Assembly: GCA_009746045.1 (NCBI GenBank)
Contig: RPFO01000264.1
Span: forward strand, 975,979-1,039,978
Source: Mesostigma viride
Taxonomy: Eukaryota > Streptophyta > Mesostigmatophyceae > Mesostigmatales > Mesostigmataceae
DNA length: 64,000 nt
Direction: 5' to 3'
Positions 11,032-21,729 of the stretch are shown piece after piece. The translations under genes and the position numbers were made by a program. Numbering within the stretch: the first letter of the stretch is position 1; each line of letters opens with the position of its first letter. Under the pieces are notes generated by a model, which saw only the letters and a program-made list of their open reading frames with translations, searched no databases and had not been told where the DNA came from.

Positions 11032-14000
11032 GAAGCAGGACAAGGAGGACAAGTCTTCTCAGCGGTGCACCCGCTGTGGCATGAAGTACCACCTGCGGCC
11101 CACCTGCCGCAAGAACGTGGACGAGCTGGGGCATTTGGACGTCCTGTGCCACAAGTGCCACGGGCCGCCCCACGGTGACCCCAAGGACTGCAAGCGGCCT
11201 CCTTACGGCAAGAAGTGTGAGTCTCCCTCTCATGCTGGCTTGAGTGTGCCTGCTTCACCTCTTTCATCTGCATGCCCCACTGTCAGAGCAGTGAGCAGTT
11301 CTGGAAAGGTGCTACAGCTGGTTTCAGAAGATTATGTCTCTAAACCAACCTTCACATCTATGGTTCCCAAGGTGTGCAGAGTGTCCCCAGCAGAGGATGC
11401 TCAGATCAGTTTTCAGGAGCTTGCTTTGCAGTTGCATTTCCTTTATGGGCATGAAGTGAGTGCAGAGGTGGTGGCAGCAGCAATAGGGGGGGCAGCACTC
11501 AGACGTGCATGCCAGGTGGTCAGATCCCACTGCCAGCATTGTCAGTTCAATGCACCCAAACCCCCTAAGTGGCATGTAGCTACCCCACCTAAGAGCAAGG
11601 GCAGGGTGGTAGGAGATGTCTTTCATATCAAAGGACAATCTTACTTGGCACTTAAAGATGCATGGTCAAGGTACACAACCATTGAACCATTACCTGGAAT
11701 GGACAAGACACAGTTGCTCAGGGCTCTCTTGATTGCTCAGGCCAGGTACTACCCTGTGGAGGCATTGTTACTGGATCAGCAGTTCACGTGTCTTGCCAAT
11801 GAACCAGGGTGTGAGGCTATTGATCTGGCTGGGCTAGAAGATCATGAGAGGCAAGGCATTATTGAAAGGGCCATCAGGTCCATTAAAACCCTTGTAGCCA
11901 AAGAAGATGGCAATCTGCTGGCTGACAGTGGGTCATATGCTGACAGAGCTCTGTGGTCCACCAGGTTGTGCCAAGTCCTCAACAGGAGGCCACTCATGAA
12001 AACCCCACAAGGGGTGGTCATTACACCAGATGGATTGCATGCAGGCATTTATCCACCTGAGGTACTAGCCCTCTACAACGCACAGCGAGCACAGACAGCT
12101 AGCAGGTTAGCTGTCAAGGATGCAAAGCATCCACGTCCCACCTTCAGAGAAGGGGATCAGGTCCTATTCTACAAGGAGTCGGGACTAGGCAAGGTGGGTA
12201 CCTGGCATGGGCCAGCCACCATCCTAAAGTTTAACACCACTGGCAGGACAGTGTTAGTTAAACACAATGACACGGGAAAAATTCACAGGTGTTCACCTCA
12301 CAGGATGAAATTGTATTTTCCAACTGTGTCAGACGTGGCAGAGGAGGAAGAGCTGTTGGCCGACAGCCCTGTACAGTTGCCTGGCATCCCAGCGTTGCCC
12401 AGTGAGTGGTTGTTTGGAACACCCACTGGTGAGTGTGAGAGCCACACCCACTGTGACACCCAGGTCACCCTTGATGATTGCAGGCAGTCACTGCAGGCTT
12501 GGCCCCCTGCAGCAGAGGGTCACATTGGCAAAACAGGTGATCAGCAACCTATCACCTCTTCAAGTGTGAACATAGCTCAGCCACTAGCTGCACCTTCCAA
12601 ACGCAGCCTAGCAGACGCTGTTCGCATTTTACAAGCAGCTCATAGAGCCAAAGCTCAAACTGCTGCAGGATCAGCTAAGGTGGGGAAGGTTGGGCAGAAT
12701 GACAATAGCCCATTTATGGTTGCAGTGGACACACAAGCCCAGGTCAGCATTATCAGTGCCCTGGCTGTGCCCCATTGCCTTTGGAACCTTCACCCTGGCA
12801 CCATGTGGCTGATTTCTCAGGGCAGTCATCCCTCAAGGTATTAGGTCAGGTCATGTTGACTATACTCGGTATCCCCACTCCTTTTCAGGTATTGGAAGGT
12901 TATAAAGGGAATGCTTTATTGGGGGATCCTTTTCTCTGTTACCCTGGTGTCTATCTCCAGTGATAGACTATCCATCCAGGACATGGGTGGTGTTGATCTG
13001 AATCATTTCAAAATTTCTCTTGAAAAACTTCTTAACACCAACATTGCTTCTGTAAAATTTGCTACACCCAAGTATGCCCCAGGGCAAGAACCCTGTGTGG
13101 CAGACTTGGTTCACAACCAAAAACTTCATCCCAACTCATTTGGATTGGGCAAGCATGATGTGGCTAAAATGTCTCCTCTTTCTTATGAACAGATAGAGCA
13201 AGACTGTCGCACACACATAGGATTCCTAAAATGGGTGGAGGCCTTTAACAAGGCCAGGGAAGAATGGGTAGTGCCAGATCCTCTTAGTCCTTCTCATACT
13301 CCACCTGTCACACCTATTGACAAAAAGCCTGCAGGGTGCAAGCACTTGCGCCTGAAGTTTGTGTGTAAACATAAGCCAGCAGCAGATGGGTCAGTCATTT
13401 TCATGCTAGACCTTGTGTGACAGAGTTCAAGGGCACCACTGATCTGACAGAGGCAGAGTTGTACACGCCAGGCATTCAGCAAACATCCCTAAAAATCTTG
13501 CTGTCTGTCTTTGTGGGTCATCTCAATGATGGGGATGACTATGTATGTAAGGCTACAGACATTAAAAGGGCTTTCCTGAAAGGCTCACCTGAGATAGCAC
13601 AACAAGTGTGGCATGGTCAGGTGTATGTAGTCTCCACTCCCAGAGTTTGGGCAAAACACATCCCTCAGCAGTACCTGAAAGCTAACATAGGTGTTGAAGG
13701 GCTGCAATCAGCTCCTCGCATTTTCAGGATGTCAGCTCAGGCTGTGTTTGAAAAGCTAGGGGCTAGATATGATGACATAGACCCTTGCTTCTTTGTGGTC
13801 CCACACCCTCATGGCATTCTCACCTTTGTGTGGCATGGGGATGATCAGCTGATTGCTGGGCCAAGGCGTGCTGTGGATGATTTTATTCAACAAGTGTCAC
13901 AGCATTTTGAGATTGGCAAGCAAGTAGAGCTGGGCACCACTGCCATAAAATTTTGTGGCACAATGTTACAACTCCAGCAGCATCAAAACCAGTGGGTGTG

Positions 14001-14771
14001 TGCACTTACTCTCCCAATGATTACATGCACAGCTGCTTGGAGGTTTTGCAAACAAAAATCAAACCTGGAGCCTGTCCTACCATTAGAGGCAAGCTGGGGT
14101 GGTTGTGCTCAACGTGTGCACCTCACCTGGCTGTGGTTAGCAGAGTTGATGATGATGTCTTGATGCAAGTAGGTCACAAAGCCATCACCAAAACTCTCCA
14201 GGAAGGCCCTCCCCTTATCTTGCACTCCTTGGATCTCCACAAAACCATTCACATCCAAGCTATGATGGATAGTTCCATGGAGTCCAGGCAGATTACCAAG
14301 ATGCAGGCAAGGGAGTCAGGCTTGTATTTTGTGCAGAATGATGATGCACCCTTGTCTCTCATTTCATGGTACAGCCGGTTGCATAGACGCAAGGCTGTCA
14401 GCAGCAATGCTGCTGAGTGCAGGGCAGTGGTGTCAGCAGTGCTTCATGCCAGGTACTTGAATCATGTGCTGGTTTGGTTGCAGATGCAAGCAGGCAGCAA
14501 TGCTGGGGTGGTGGCACACTTGCTCACTGACAGTCAGTCAGTCCTCAGTTTCCTTGCTAACCCCTATGCTGTGCACACTGATCTTGACTGGGTGGTCCTG
14601 AAACAGGAGTCCACCTACTGGGAGTCCACCCGTCACGTGGAGGACAAACACAACGCTGCTGATGCACTCACTAAAGTGCCTCAGCAGGCAGCTGACCAAT
14701 ACCAGCTGTTGTACCACTTGATGAACCCCTATGGCAAGCAGGCAACCCTGCCCCATAGGGGGGACGCCTAG
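10500..14771 (+). CDS. Copia-3 gag end, integrase, retropepsin-like, RT and RNase H region (fossil part)
   Basis: Order seen: the helical end of gag; a (GK)n run and a long asparagine run; two CCHC-like knuckles (CTRCGMKYHLRPTC, CHKCHGPPHGDPKDC); an integrase zinc domain (YGHEVSAEVV...CQHC); the D,D,E core (GRVVGDVFHIKG, ALLLDQQFTCL, RQGIIERAIRSIK); an integrase C-terminal domain (EGDQVLFYKESGLGKVGTWHG). Then come a retropepsin-like box D-T-Q-A at 12728-12739 and NALLGDPFL, and RT with DIKRAFLKG and H-G-D-D at 13834-13845. RNase H ends the region (MMDSSMESRQ, AAECRAVVSA, LLTDSQSVLSFL, DALTKVP). The region is a fossil broken in several places. Confidence 0.87.
10850..11035 (+). repeat. (GGCAAG)n and (CAA)n simple repeats in copia-3 gag
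   Basis: A GGCAAG-rich run (about 10850-10910) encodes alternating Gly-Lys. It is followed from about 10945 by roughly 25 CAA/AAC triplets encoding polyasparagine. Minus-strand ORFs rich in V, C or L across this stretch are artefacts of the repeat. Confidence 0.9.
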
Positions 14772-15837
14772 CAGGGTCCTGTTCACCAGGGCCGCCTAGG
14801 TCACCCAGTACCCCTTGGGCAGGTCCAAGGGGTAGGTTGTGGCTTCCAGCAAGGGGGGTTGGTTGGAGTCTGTTTTTCATACATCTGCGTGCCCTATGCC
14901 CAATAAAATCTGTTTTGATTTTTTCAACACCATGGAATTTCGTTATGCACACCTTCATAGGTGGGCATGGGATGTATCTCACACCTTTATTCACTAGGGC
15001 GTATGCCTTGGTGGATTGGCCTTGAGCTCAGTGGCTCAGGTGCCCCCATTCAAGTGGAGGGTCAAAGCTCCCTTGACAGGTGGTTACCCAGGACCCCAGT
15101 TCACTGTGGATATCCTGGGCCACCTGGCCTTACTGTTCAGTGGCAGTAAAGGCATGGGTGCTGTCATGTTGTCTAGTACAACGTGCTCAGCACAGGTGCA
15201 GGATGAAATATTCCTGTCACCTGTCACCAGGACTTCAGTCACCCATGTGCAGGGCAGGGGTGGCTGGTCTCACACGTTGTGCAGGTGCAACGTGGCCAGG
15301 TCCAGGATGTCATAGTCCTGTCACCTGTCACTCGGACTTCAGCCCCCTCTGTGCAGGGCAGGGGTGGCTGGTCCTCACATGTTGTGCAGGTACAACATGG
15401 ACAGTGCAGGGTGCAATAAACCTGTCCACTGTCACTCCTCAGGTTGCAGGTAACCTGAGCTCAGTTGACCCAGCCTGGCTGGGTATTTTTCTCTGAGTGG
15501 GCGATGATGATGGAACAACATGGAACCTCTTAAACGGTTACCTTGGCATTTTTTTACAATGGCTCTCTTGGCTGGTGATGCACTCCCTGGATAGGCAGAC
15601 AGGCATAGCTATCTCCCTTGTGAGCTCGCGAGGAGGAGGAACTCCCCGGGCATGTTGAGCTAAACGTGATGCCATCACAAGTATTGCACGAGTTCTGGGG
15701 CCCATCTTTTTCAGTCCAGATGTTGCAGTATGGGTGTCAGTTGCTCAGCACCTCAGTCAGCTTGGAGTCAGTCTCCTAGCTGGGCAGGGTCAGGCTTGAA
15801 GTCGCTAGCCTTCAACCTGAAAGGAAAACATAATGGG
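14772..15837 (+). other. Copia-3 3' non-coding region with ~100-bp tandem repeats
   Basis: No coding region is seen between the RNase H end and the 3' LTR. From about 15170 to 15440 a unit of roughly 100 bp containing CCTGTCACCTGTCAC, ACTTCAG and TGCAGGGCAGGGGTGGCTGG is repeated two to three times. Short ORFs here have no family features. Confidence 0.65.
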
Positions 15838-16291
15838 AGTTAGATGAGATGCTTAGGCTGACACACGGATTTCCGGCCTGCGCGCCGCGTATTGCCTACC
15901 GCGGCTGAGCGGGACACCTCAGTACAGTACGGCAGGGTGTACGGTACTGAGGTGTCATGTGGACCGATGTGCGGTTAGTGCCAGACTGTTCCTAGACTCT
16001 AGCTCGACCCGCCAGACCCGGTTATCCGGTTCTGACGGGCCGAGTGTAGTGATGCTAGTGACGTGGTCGCATGGCATTGCAGTGTACAGTTGTCCACTGG
16101 TCGTGTGCTGCAGGTAGCACCGCCATAGGCATATAGGCGTAGCACTGGGGAGTGCCACAGCACCCGAGTTTGCCCAGACGTTCCATTCTGAGCCCTCAGC
16201 TTCCATTGCTCTCTCATTGTATTATTGTAATACAATCATCATTCGCTCTCAGCTTTCGCAGTTGTTCGTCGTCCCTAGTCTCCATCCAACT
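15838..16291 (+). repeat. Copia-3 3' LTR
   Basis: This 454-bp partner of 7835-8291 is followed by the target duplication GTAAT (16292-16296), after which copia-2 integrase-linker sequence resumes on the minus strand. Confidence 0.92.
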
Positions 16292-16299
16292 GTAATGCC

Positions 16300-18543
16300 C
16301 TCCCTACTACCCTCGCGCAGGTCAGCAGGGGGCTCGCGAGCTAAGCTCTGCACATCTGCAGCAAGTGCCACCAGATCACCGTCCTCCTCAACATGCTCAT
16401 CGTCCTCTACCTCCCGAGCTTCGGCAGACATTTGCATAGGGTCAGAGGCAGGCATGGGTAAAAGAGGGGCAATCACGTCACCTGGTGGAGGCCGCAAGAA
16501 GTTGTCCGCGTCCTCGTAGTAGTGCAGAAGGCGCTCCCACGCACTTGTGTTTGGTTGATAGTGCTTGAGCTTGCTCCACGGGATGTGGTGTTGCTTGTCC
16601 TGCAAGGAAACAACGGCCTTGCGCACACTCCCATCCACGGACACTACCGTGGCTGGACCATTCCACTGTCCCCTCTTTCCAAAGGGGCCCTCTTTATGCA
16701 CCCAAACCAGGCCTCCTACACTATAGGCGGTAACCGGCCTACGTGTATCCCTTCGTACCAGGTTGGCAAATCTACCCTGCAGATGGCGTGCCCACTCCTC
16801 TTCTATCTCTGGTGGGTAGTGGCCGTGCTGCAATCCCTCAGCTGTTATCACCACATTGCGAGAAGGAATGGACAACAACACACGCCGATTAAGGCATGCA
16901 CAAATCCGCAACGCCCACATGAGGCGGGCTGCGTATGCTGAAAGGGATGCATCACCTTGTCTCCGTGCAGCTTGCTTGAATTCTTGCACGGCACGCTCCA
17001 CTATACCCTGACCAGTGTGGTCCTCACGCCCAACTGTCTTGAGGCATTCAAATCCAGGCTGGCCCTCTAGACACGCGAACTGCCTGTCCATCTGTATTGA
17101 CTCGAGTGGTGAGAAAAAGGACGAAGAGACACCAATGGCTTCTGCCAGGTCGGCGGCTGCCACATGACGCAAAGGAACTACAGCTACGTTGTGAGCATAT
17201 CTATCTATTGCAATAAAGTATGGCATGTGCGCCCAGAACAGCACATCACCTACGATTTCCCCCTTTCTCGCAGGTGGATGCTTTACATGGTGGCGAGGAG
17301 GCTTGGGGCCCGACGATTGACATTGTGGACAATTTTCGTAACACTCACGACATGCTTCCAGCATTGGCGCCCCACCAAAAGCCCTAGCAAACTTGTAAGC
17401 GTTTGTTCCATGGCCAAAGAAGATGTGAAACCGAGACGCACAGGCATACTTGAAAATTGGATCTGTATTGATCAAGTTTGATATTGCCTTAACATCCGCA
17501 GCATCGGCCATAAAACTGCCTACATCGTCTACTGCCAGGAGCCTCCTATGCTCCATAGCGCTGTCCTGCCCTGGGGCCTTCAGTTTTCCTGAGCATTGCG
17601 CACCCACGTGAACCGCTGGCGCCTAATAGGCCCAGCCTTGCCAACATTGTCCGCCTGGTTGGCAGCAGTCCGCGACTTGCAAAACCGGGCCTTGTGCCCT
17701 GGCTTATGGCACTTGCCACACAGGTTCGTCCCCAACGGGAAAGCCTTGTTGGCCTTGCAGGTCTCGCGGGTGTGACCAGTCCCCTGGCAGCGAGGACACT
17801 TCAGGCGCCCGTCACCGGCGCCAAAAACGGCCCTGATGGCAGGGCCATCGGCATTGACTGCTGGCGTCGGCTTCACGGCACCCTTGCCGGCCAGCTCCTG
17901 AGCAGCGCCACCGAGCGCCATGATCTCGCGGATGCAGGCGAAAGCAGCAGCCTTGCTCGCCAGCTTCTCCTTGGTCAGGACGGACGCCAGACTCTGCACG
18001 GTGCTTTCTGACATAGCACCGCTGCCAAGGGCCTTGCCCAAGAACAGGACCACCGAAAAATCATCAGCAAATTTTAGATTGGTTTCTTCGAGCATCCGCT
18101 CGAAGGCCAGCGTGGCCTTGGCAGTTGGCAGTGTCACCGGACACTTCGAACGTCAGAATCTGCATGACGTCCTTGATGGACTTCACCAGCCCTGTCGGCG
18201 CGAGAAGCTCAGTGAGCCGCTCAAGGAACTGATTCCAGTCCCATGCCTTCTCCTGGGCGATCCGAATCAGGTCCCGCACCGCCTGCGGCCCTTTGCTGGC
18301 CAGTGGAGCCCCCCGCAAGATCCGAAAAATCTGCGCGGGAGTCTTCACTACCGTGCGGACTTTCTCCTCCCAGGCCTTGATTGCCCAGACAAAGTCACGG
18401 TTTTCCTTGTCCGTAGCCTTGTCGGCCAACGGCTCTGGCAGCATGCGAACCACCAGTTCGTGCTGTCGCAGCTCCTTGTAAGCATCGGCACCATCGCCAG
18501 TCAACTGAATGGCGTCCGTGTCGGAACGGGAACCGCGAGCCAT
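16300..18543 (-). CDS. Copia-2 gag and integrase region (fossil part)
   Basis: From the right: a gag-like protein starting MARGSRSDTDAIQL, helical, ending in two CCHC zinc knuckles (CPRCQGTGHTRETC and CGKCHKPGHKARFC). Integrase follows with an HHCC-type zinc domain (GHGTNAYKF...CRECYENCPQC) and the D,D,E core (GEIVGDVLFW, SIQMDRQFACL, GQGIVERAVQEFK). After that comes a basic C-terminal domain (VGGLVWVHKEGPFGKRGQWNGPATVV) and an acidic linker, where copia-3 has inserted. No protease motif is seen between the zinc knuckles and integrase. Confidence 0.87.
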
Positions 18544-18567
18544 TGTAAATAGCAGCTTTTGAGTACG

Positions 18568-19068
18568 AGTTGAGATTGAGAATGATGCTTGCAAGAATGC
18601 GGCCCTAGGTGCCTGGGTTTATTATCAATTTATATGGTTACAAGTCATGTGTGCAACCCCAGGATTGCGATAGGCCTTATCGTCATTGCACCAATCACAT
18701 TTCATGTGCATTAGCGATTTCCAAGAGGCACACTGAACTAGCGTTACGCCAGCGTTGCACAATGCTTCTAGACGCTTCTAGAACCATTTACAAATATCCA
18801 TTAGCAGGGAATATTGCCGTATTCGTCTACCCGCTGAAGGGGTGTTTTATCTCATCAATCCTTGGCACGACTTCAACAGCCTGACCGACAGTCAGTGCTC
18901 AACAGTCAGCGCGACCACTAATTATAATGCATCAGCTTGGCTATACTGCCACCATGGTCATGTACACAAGCTGTGTGCAGCAATTGTGAGTATTGTTTCA
19001 CAGATTTACATTCCATTATGCATGCACCAGTTTATACACGCATTTCGGTCAAGCAACAGATTGCAACT
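18568..19068 (-). repeat. Copia-2 LTR (5' LTR in element orientation)
   Basis: This 501-bp partner of the 4918-5358 repeat is bounded on the right by the GGCAT target duplication and then copia-1 RNase H sequence. The gag start codon lies about 25 bases inside the left boundary. No TGG-type primer binding site abuts it; copia elements sometimes prime from an internal tRNA fragment instead. Confidence 0.92.
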
Positions 19069-19266
19069 GGCATGGTCCAGTTTGTGCACAAGCAGTTGGC
19101 CAGAAGCAGAGATCTGGATTATCTCCTGTTGAAGGAGTTGGCAGGTCTGGTGGATATTCAACATCTTCCAGGTTCTGAGAATCCTGCTGATGCCTTGACC
19201 AAGTTGCCTCACAAGTCTGCTGAGCAATATAAGCTTCTTTACAAGCTGATGAGCTCCTCTGTGTGA
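19069..19266 (+). CDS. Copia-1 RNase H tail (fossil part)
   Basis: Downstream of the right LTR of copia-2 the copia-1 RNase H region resumes: QFVHKQLARSRDLDYLLLKEL, HLPGSENPADALTKLP, ending SSSV. It aligns with the corresponding tails of copia-2 (RTRDLDFLRVKEF, DALTKLY) and copia-3 (VHTDLDWVVLKQ, DALTKVP). DALTK is the usual end motif of copia RNase H. Confidence 0.85.
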   Translation, partial: GMVQFVHKQLARSRDLDYLLLKELAGLVDIQHLPGSENPADALTKLPHKSAEQYKLLYKLMSSSV

Positions 19267-19866
19267 GTTGAGCAATTCCAGTTGGAGCTTTGAGCTTGGT
19301 GACTGATTGGGTGAGAAGAGCTAACATAGAGCTGGGCTCTGTTATGCTGAGAGCTGTGATGCTCTGAGGGCAGTAATGCTCTGTGTACATATGTGTATAA
19401 TACTGTATTCTATGTAATGCTCAGTCATGGAGCATGATGTTGGTTGGGGGTTTGTCCTCAGTTTGAGGTTTGTCTCAACCAAAGGGATTTTATAGGGCAG
19501 GGTTCGATTCCCTGGGGCTGCTTAGGCGAATTTTCCCGGATTGGCTGACCCATCAACCTTGCTGGTGAGGTGGCGACAGGTCCCCCTAGTTTTGTCCCAG
19601 ACAGAGGAAGGTAGTTTGTCATGTGCTTAATATATTTTGTGATGTGCTATTTCTCAGTCCATGGTGGGCGCCAGTTCTGATAACTATCAATGTCTACCTG
19701 ATAAGGTCTTGTGGGTAACTTGTGGGGTTCCAATCAGGAGCCATTATGGTGATGATTCCATTTTGGTCATTATTCTGGTTAGCCACAAGCTGCTATTCCA
19801 AACACTTGGCTTTCTACTTCCAGTGGATAGGGAATTCATTGTAATTCGTCATGGCTGAGATGTGTT
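19267..19866. other. No gene seen; probably the 3' LTR or flank of copia-1
   Basis: This stretch follows the RNase H end of copia-1 and should contain its 3' untranslated region and LTR, but the partner LTR is outside the window, so no boundary can be drawn. A tRNA T-arm-like hairpin (AGGGTTCGATTCCCT) lies near 19500 without the rest of a tRNA. Confidence 0.5.
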
Positions 19867-20514
19867 GTGATCTGGTGCTTGATTAATCCCGAGCAGAGAC
19901 TACAGAGAGCTGGGAGGGATATCAAGTGCTATGCATGTTGTTTCTATATATGTGTTGCACACTGTCCTCCTCTATATTTGTATTTGCACACTGTCCTCCT
20001 GACGGTGGTGCTCGCCATGATTCGGTCGGTTTTCCCCCACGCGAACATCCGGTCCGAGGATGCGGATGGCGCTGCCTTCTATTCCCCCAACCACCGGCCT
20101 GACATCGTGGTGCTGGACTTTGAGGGGGGTGGCCGGCATCTGCTTATTGACGTTTCGGTGGCGCGGCCCTTGGCTCTTAGCCACGTGGCTGGGGCCTCCC
20201 TCACGGCAGGTTACACGGCGGACCGGGCGGAGCGGGCCAAGCTCCTGGCCTACGGCGACGTCGGGCACCATCGTGTGGTGCCCTTTGTCCTGGAGGAGTT
20301 TGGGGCCATGGGGCCCCTGACCTCCGCCTTCTTCAAGGAGTGTTGCCGGCTCCGGGAGGACCGGCTGGACCTGGAGGGCCAGCGGGCCCCATGGTCGGCG
20401 CGGACCTGGACGTCATATTGGCGTCAGCGCTTGTCGGTGGCGCTGACTCGGGCCATGGCTGACATCATGCTCCGCCGTACGCGGGCTGATTTTGCGGTGC
20501 AGCAGGGCTATTAG
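19867..20514 (+). pseudogene. LINE fragment with a restriction-like endonuclease (RLE) domain
   Basis: The frame runs 216 codons; an internal ATG at 20017 begins MIRSVFPHANI. The recognisable part is HRPDIVVLD, then HLLIDVSVARP, then AERAKLLAYGDVG and VVPFVLEEFGAMG. Spacing of the two aspartates and the downstream K/Y segment resembles the PD-(D/E)xK-like endonuclease at the C-terminus of R2/NeSL/CRE-type LINEs. The reverse transcriptase that should precede it is absent, so this looks like a 5'-truncated copy ending at the stop at 20514. The segment is far more GC-rich than its flanks. An alternative is an unrelated PD-(D/E)xK protein. Confidence 0.5.
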
Positions 20515-21375
20515 GTTCCTCCCGTTAGGCGTTTCCATTGGTCTTATCGTAGTATAGAGCTTTGACATGGCTCTGTATATAGGTTTCTAGCTGGGCGTTT
20601 GTTTTGGTTTGAGTGATTTCACTCTGCTGTAAGTAATTATATTTTTAGTATATGTGTTGCCAAGCCTAACAGCTCTAAAAGAAAGAAAGGGCTGGAGTTA
20701 ATATGGCTGTTACGTCCAAGCTCTAAAAGAGAAGAAAGGGCTGGAGTTAATATTGCCTGGCAAGCAATATTATTCTACTAATAAGCTACTTGGCTTGTAG
20801 AGATTCTACTTCCGGTTACTACAATCCAGAAACGGGTTCATTCTGATGAGTATTGCTCGAGATATGAGCAAGATACTGTTCTACTACATTCTACTTGGAT
20901 TCGGTGATTCTACGGTGGTTCTTCAAGTGACGCGTGGCATACGACGTCTTGTCACAGTGTACGATAGGACATTTAGTCTCCGACACTGCGGTCTATTCAA
21001 TGCTATTGATTAGACGTAACAAATAGTGACAGGACTTGTGCGACAGGACACTGATGTGACTATTTATGGATAACGAGTCGAGATCTGCTGGTCCAGAGTG
21101 AAGGACAGCAATATTGTGAGATGATCTGTCCTATCAGTCATCTGGATGTGACTGCGTCACAATTAGTATATAACGAGCAGGAAGCTGCCACTTGGTAGCA
21201 CCACTTTCCCTGCACCTGTGTCCTCGCACCTTCGGCGACGGTTCTCACGTGCCTCGTGCGTTCTGTGCTGGTAGCCAAACCAGCAACGTAAACCTATTGA
21301 TTAATATAACTACTTCCTCTGTAGATATTAATCAGTGCAGGCTGAACCACAGTTCAGCCACAGTTTCGTTAACTC
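20515..21375. other. No gene seen; short direct repeats
   Basis: An ~55-bp segment around AGCTCTAAAAG..AAAGAAAGGGCTGGAGTTAATAT occurs twice (about 20670-20760). The rest is AT-richer, non-coding sequence that may be the 3' untranslated region of the RLE-LINE fragment. A small inverted repeat GTGACTGCGTCAC occurs near 21150. Confidence 0.45.
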
Positions 21376-21661
21376 CATCTGCCTCCATATTACAGACAAA
21401 CCAGGAGGCTGCCCGGGTGTGAGCCCGTCACGTCTAGTGTAGCACATGTCCATGCCGAGTCTATCACGAAAAGTCCACGGGTGGCGGCCCTGCCCCGCAC
21501 GGCCTGGGGCACGCCAGGTGAGGACATATCGCCCAGGCTGGGCGGGCTTGGTGCCAGCTAGTCTATCTGATGTATCTACCTGATCTGTGCGGGCCAGGTG
21601 CCCCGCTAGGCCCAGGCGCCTGTGCCTAATAATGTGGGAAACATAGGGCAAATCAGCGTAC
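21376..21661 (-). mobile_element. Internal fragment of a LINE reverse transcriptase
   Basis: The minus strand encodes LYADLPYVSHIIRHRRLGLAGHLAR...TSDRLAGTKPAQPGRYVLTWR and continues to SVIWRQM. It is collinear with the larger copies at 45522-46232 and 47888-48552 but lacks both their upstream part and their 3' hairpin and tail. The RRLGLAGHLAR segment is typical of the C-terminal end of RTE-like LINE proteins; the exact clade is not determined. Confidence 0.8.
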
Positions 21662-21729
21662 AAAACGCGTGTTGACGCAAAAAAACCCCGAGATGATTGC
21701 GCGCCTCGTTAGAGGTTGCGCAACTAGAT

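Larger units (their letters stand above)
7835..16291 (+). mobile_element. Ty1/copia element 3, inserted in copia-2
   Basis: LTRs lie at 7835-8291 and 15838-16291 and begin AGTTAG and end CCAACT. The target duplication GTAAT is at 7830-7834 and 16292-16296. A TGGACTGAAAAG stretch directly follows the 5' LTR and could be a primer binding site. A purine-rich tract (GAAAGGAAAACATAATGGG) abuts the 3' LTR. Internal order is gag, zinc knuckles, integrase, retropepsin-like domain, RT, RNase H, then a ~1.07-kb non-coding 3' region with tandem repeats. The LTRs differ at about half a dozen positions over 455 bp (roughly 1%), so this is the youngest of the nest. It is broken, with around five breaks. 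Confidence 0.93.
4918..19068 (-). mobile_element. Ty1/copia element 2, inserted in copia-1 and split by copia-3
   Basis: LTRs lie at 4918-5358 and 18568-19068, flanked outside by the 5-bp target duplication GGCAT. LTR ends are AGTT...AACT, mutually inverted and not the usual TG...CA. On the minus strand the order is LTR, gag (from about 18,543), integrase, then the copia-3 insertion (7835-16291, target duplication GTAAT), then retropepsin-like domain, RT, RNase H, a short 3' region (5359-5575) with polypurine tract AAAAAAGAAAGGGCTGG, and LTR. The two LTRs differ by only a couple of substitutions plus one length difference of 60 bp, so the insertion is young. Apart from the copia-3 insertion the coding region shows about one or two breaks. 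Its third codon positions are more GC-rich than those of copia-1. Confidence 0.92.
1..19266 (+). mobile_element. Ty1/copia element 1 (outermost of a three-deep nest, partial)
   Basis: The left end lies outside the window. Visible parts in order are the integrase C-terminal region, a retropepsin-like domain, reverse transcriptase (RT) and RNase H. It is interrupted by a tandem 1.57-kb repeat insertion (1374-3700) and by copia-2 (4918-19068), which landed in the RNase H region with a GGCAT target duplication at 4913-4917 and 19069-19073. The RNase H tail resumes at 19069 and its last coding residues end near 19266. The 3' LTR must start after that, but no second copy is present to delimit it. 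It is the oldest element of the nest because the other two lie inside it. It is a broken fossil with two insertions and at least one further break. Confidence 0.85.

Noticed and set aside
10568-11273. Minus-strand ORFs with poly-V, poly-L or poly-C runs
   Set aside because: Shadows of the CAA and GGCAAG repeats in copia-3 gag.
19490-19530. tRNA-like T-arm (GGTTCGATTCC)
   Set aside because: Neither acceptor pairing nor an anticodon arm or A box is present upstream; probably chance or a decayed SINE.
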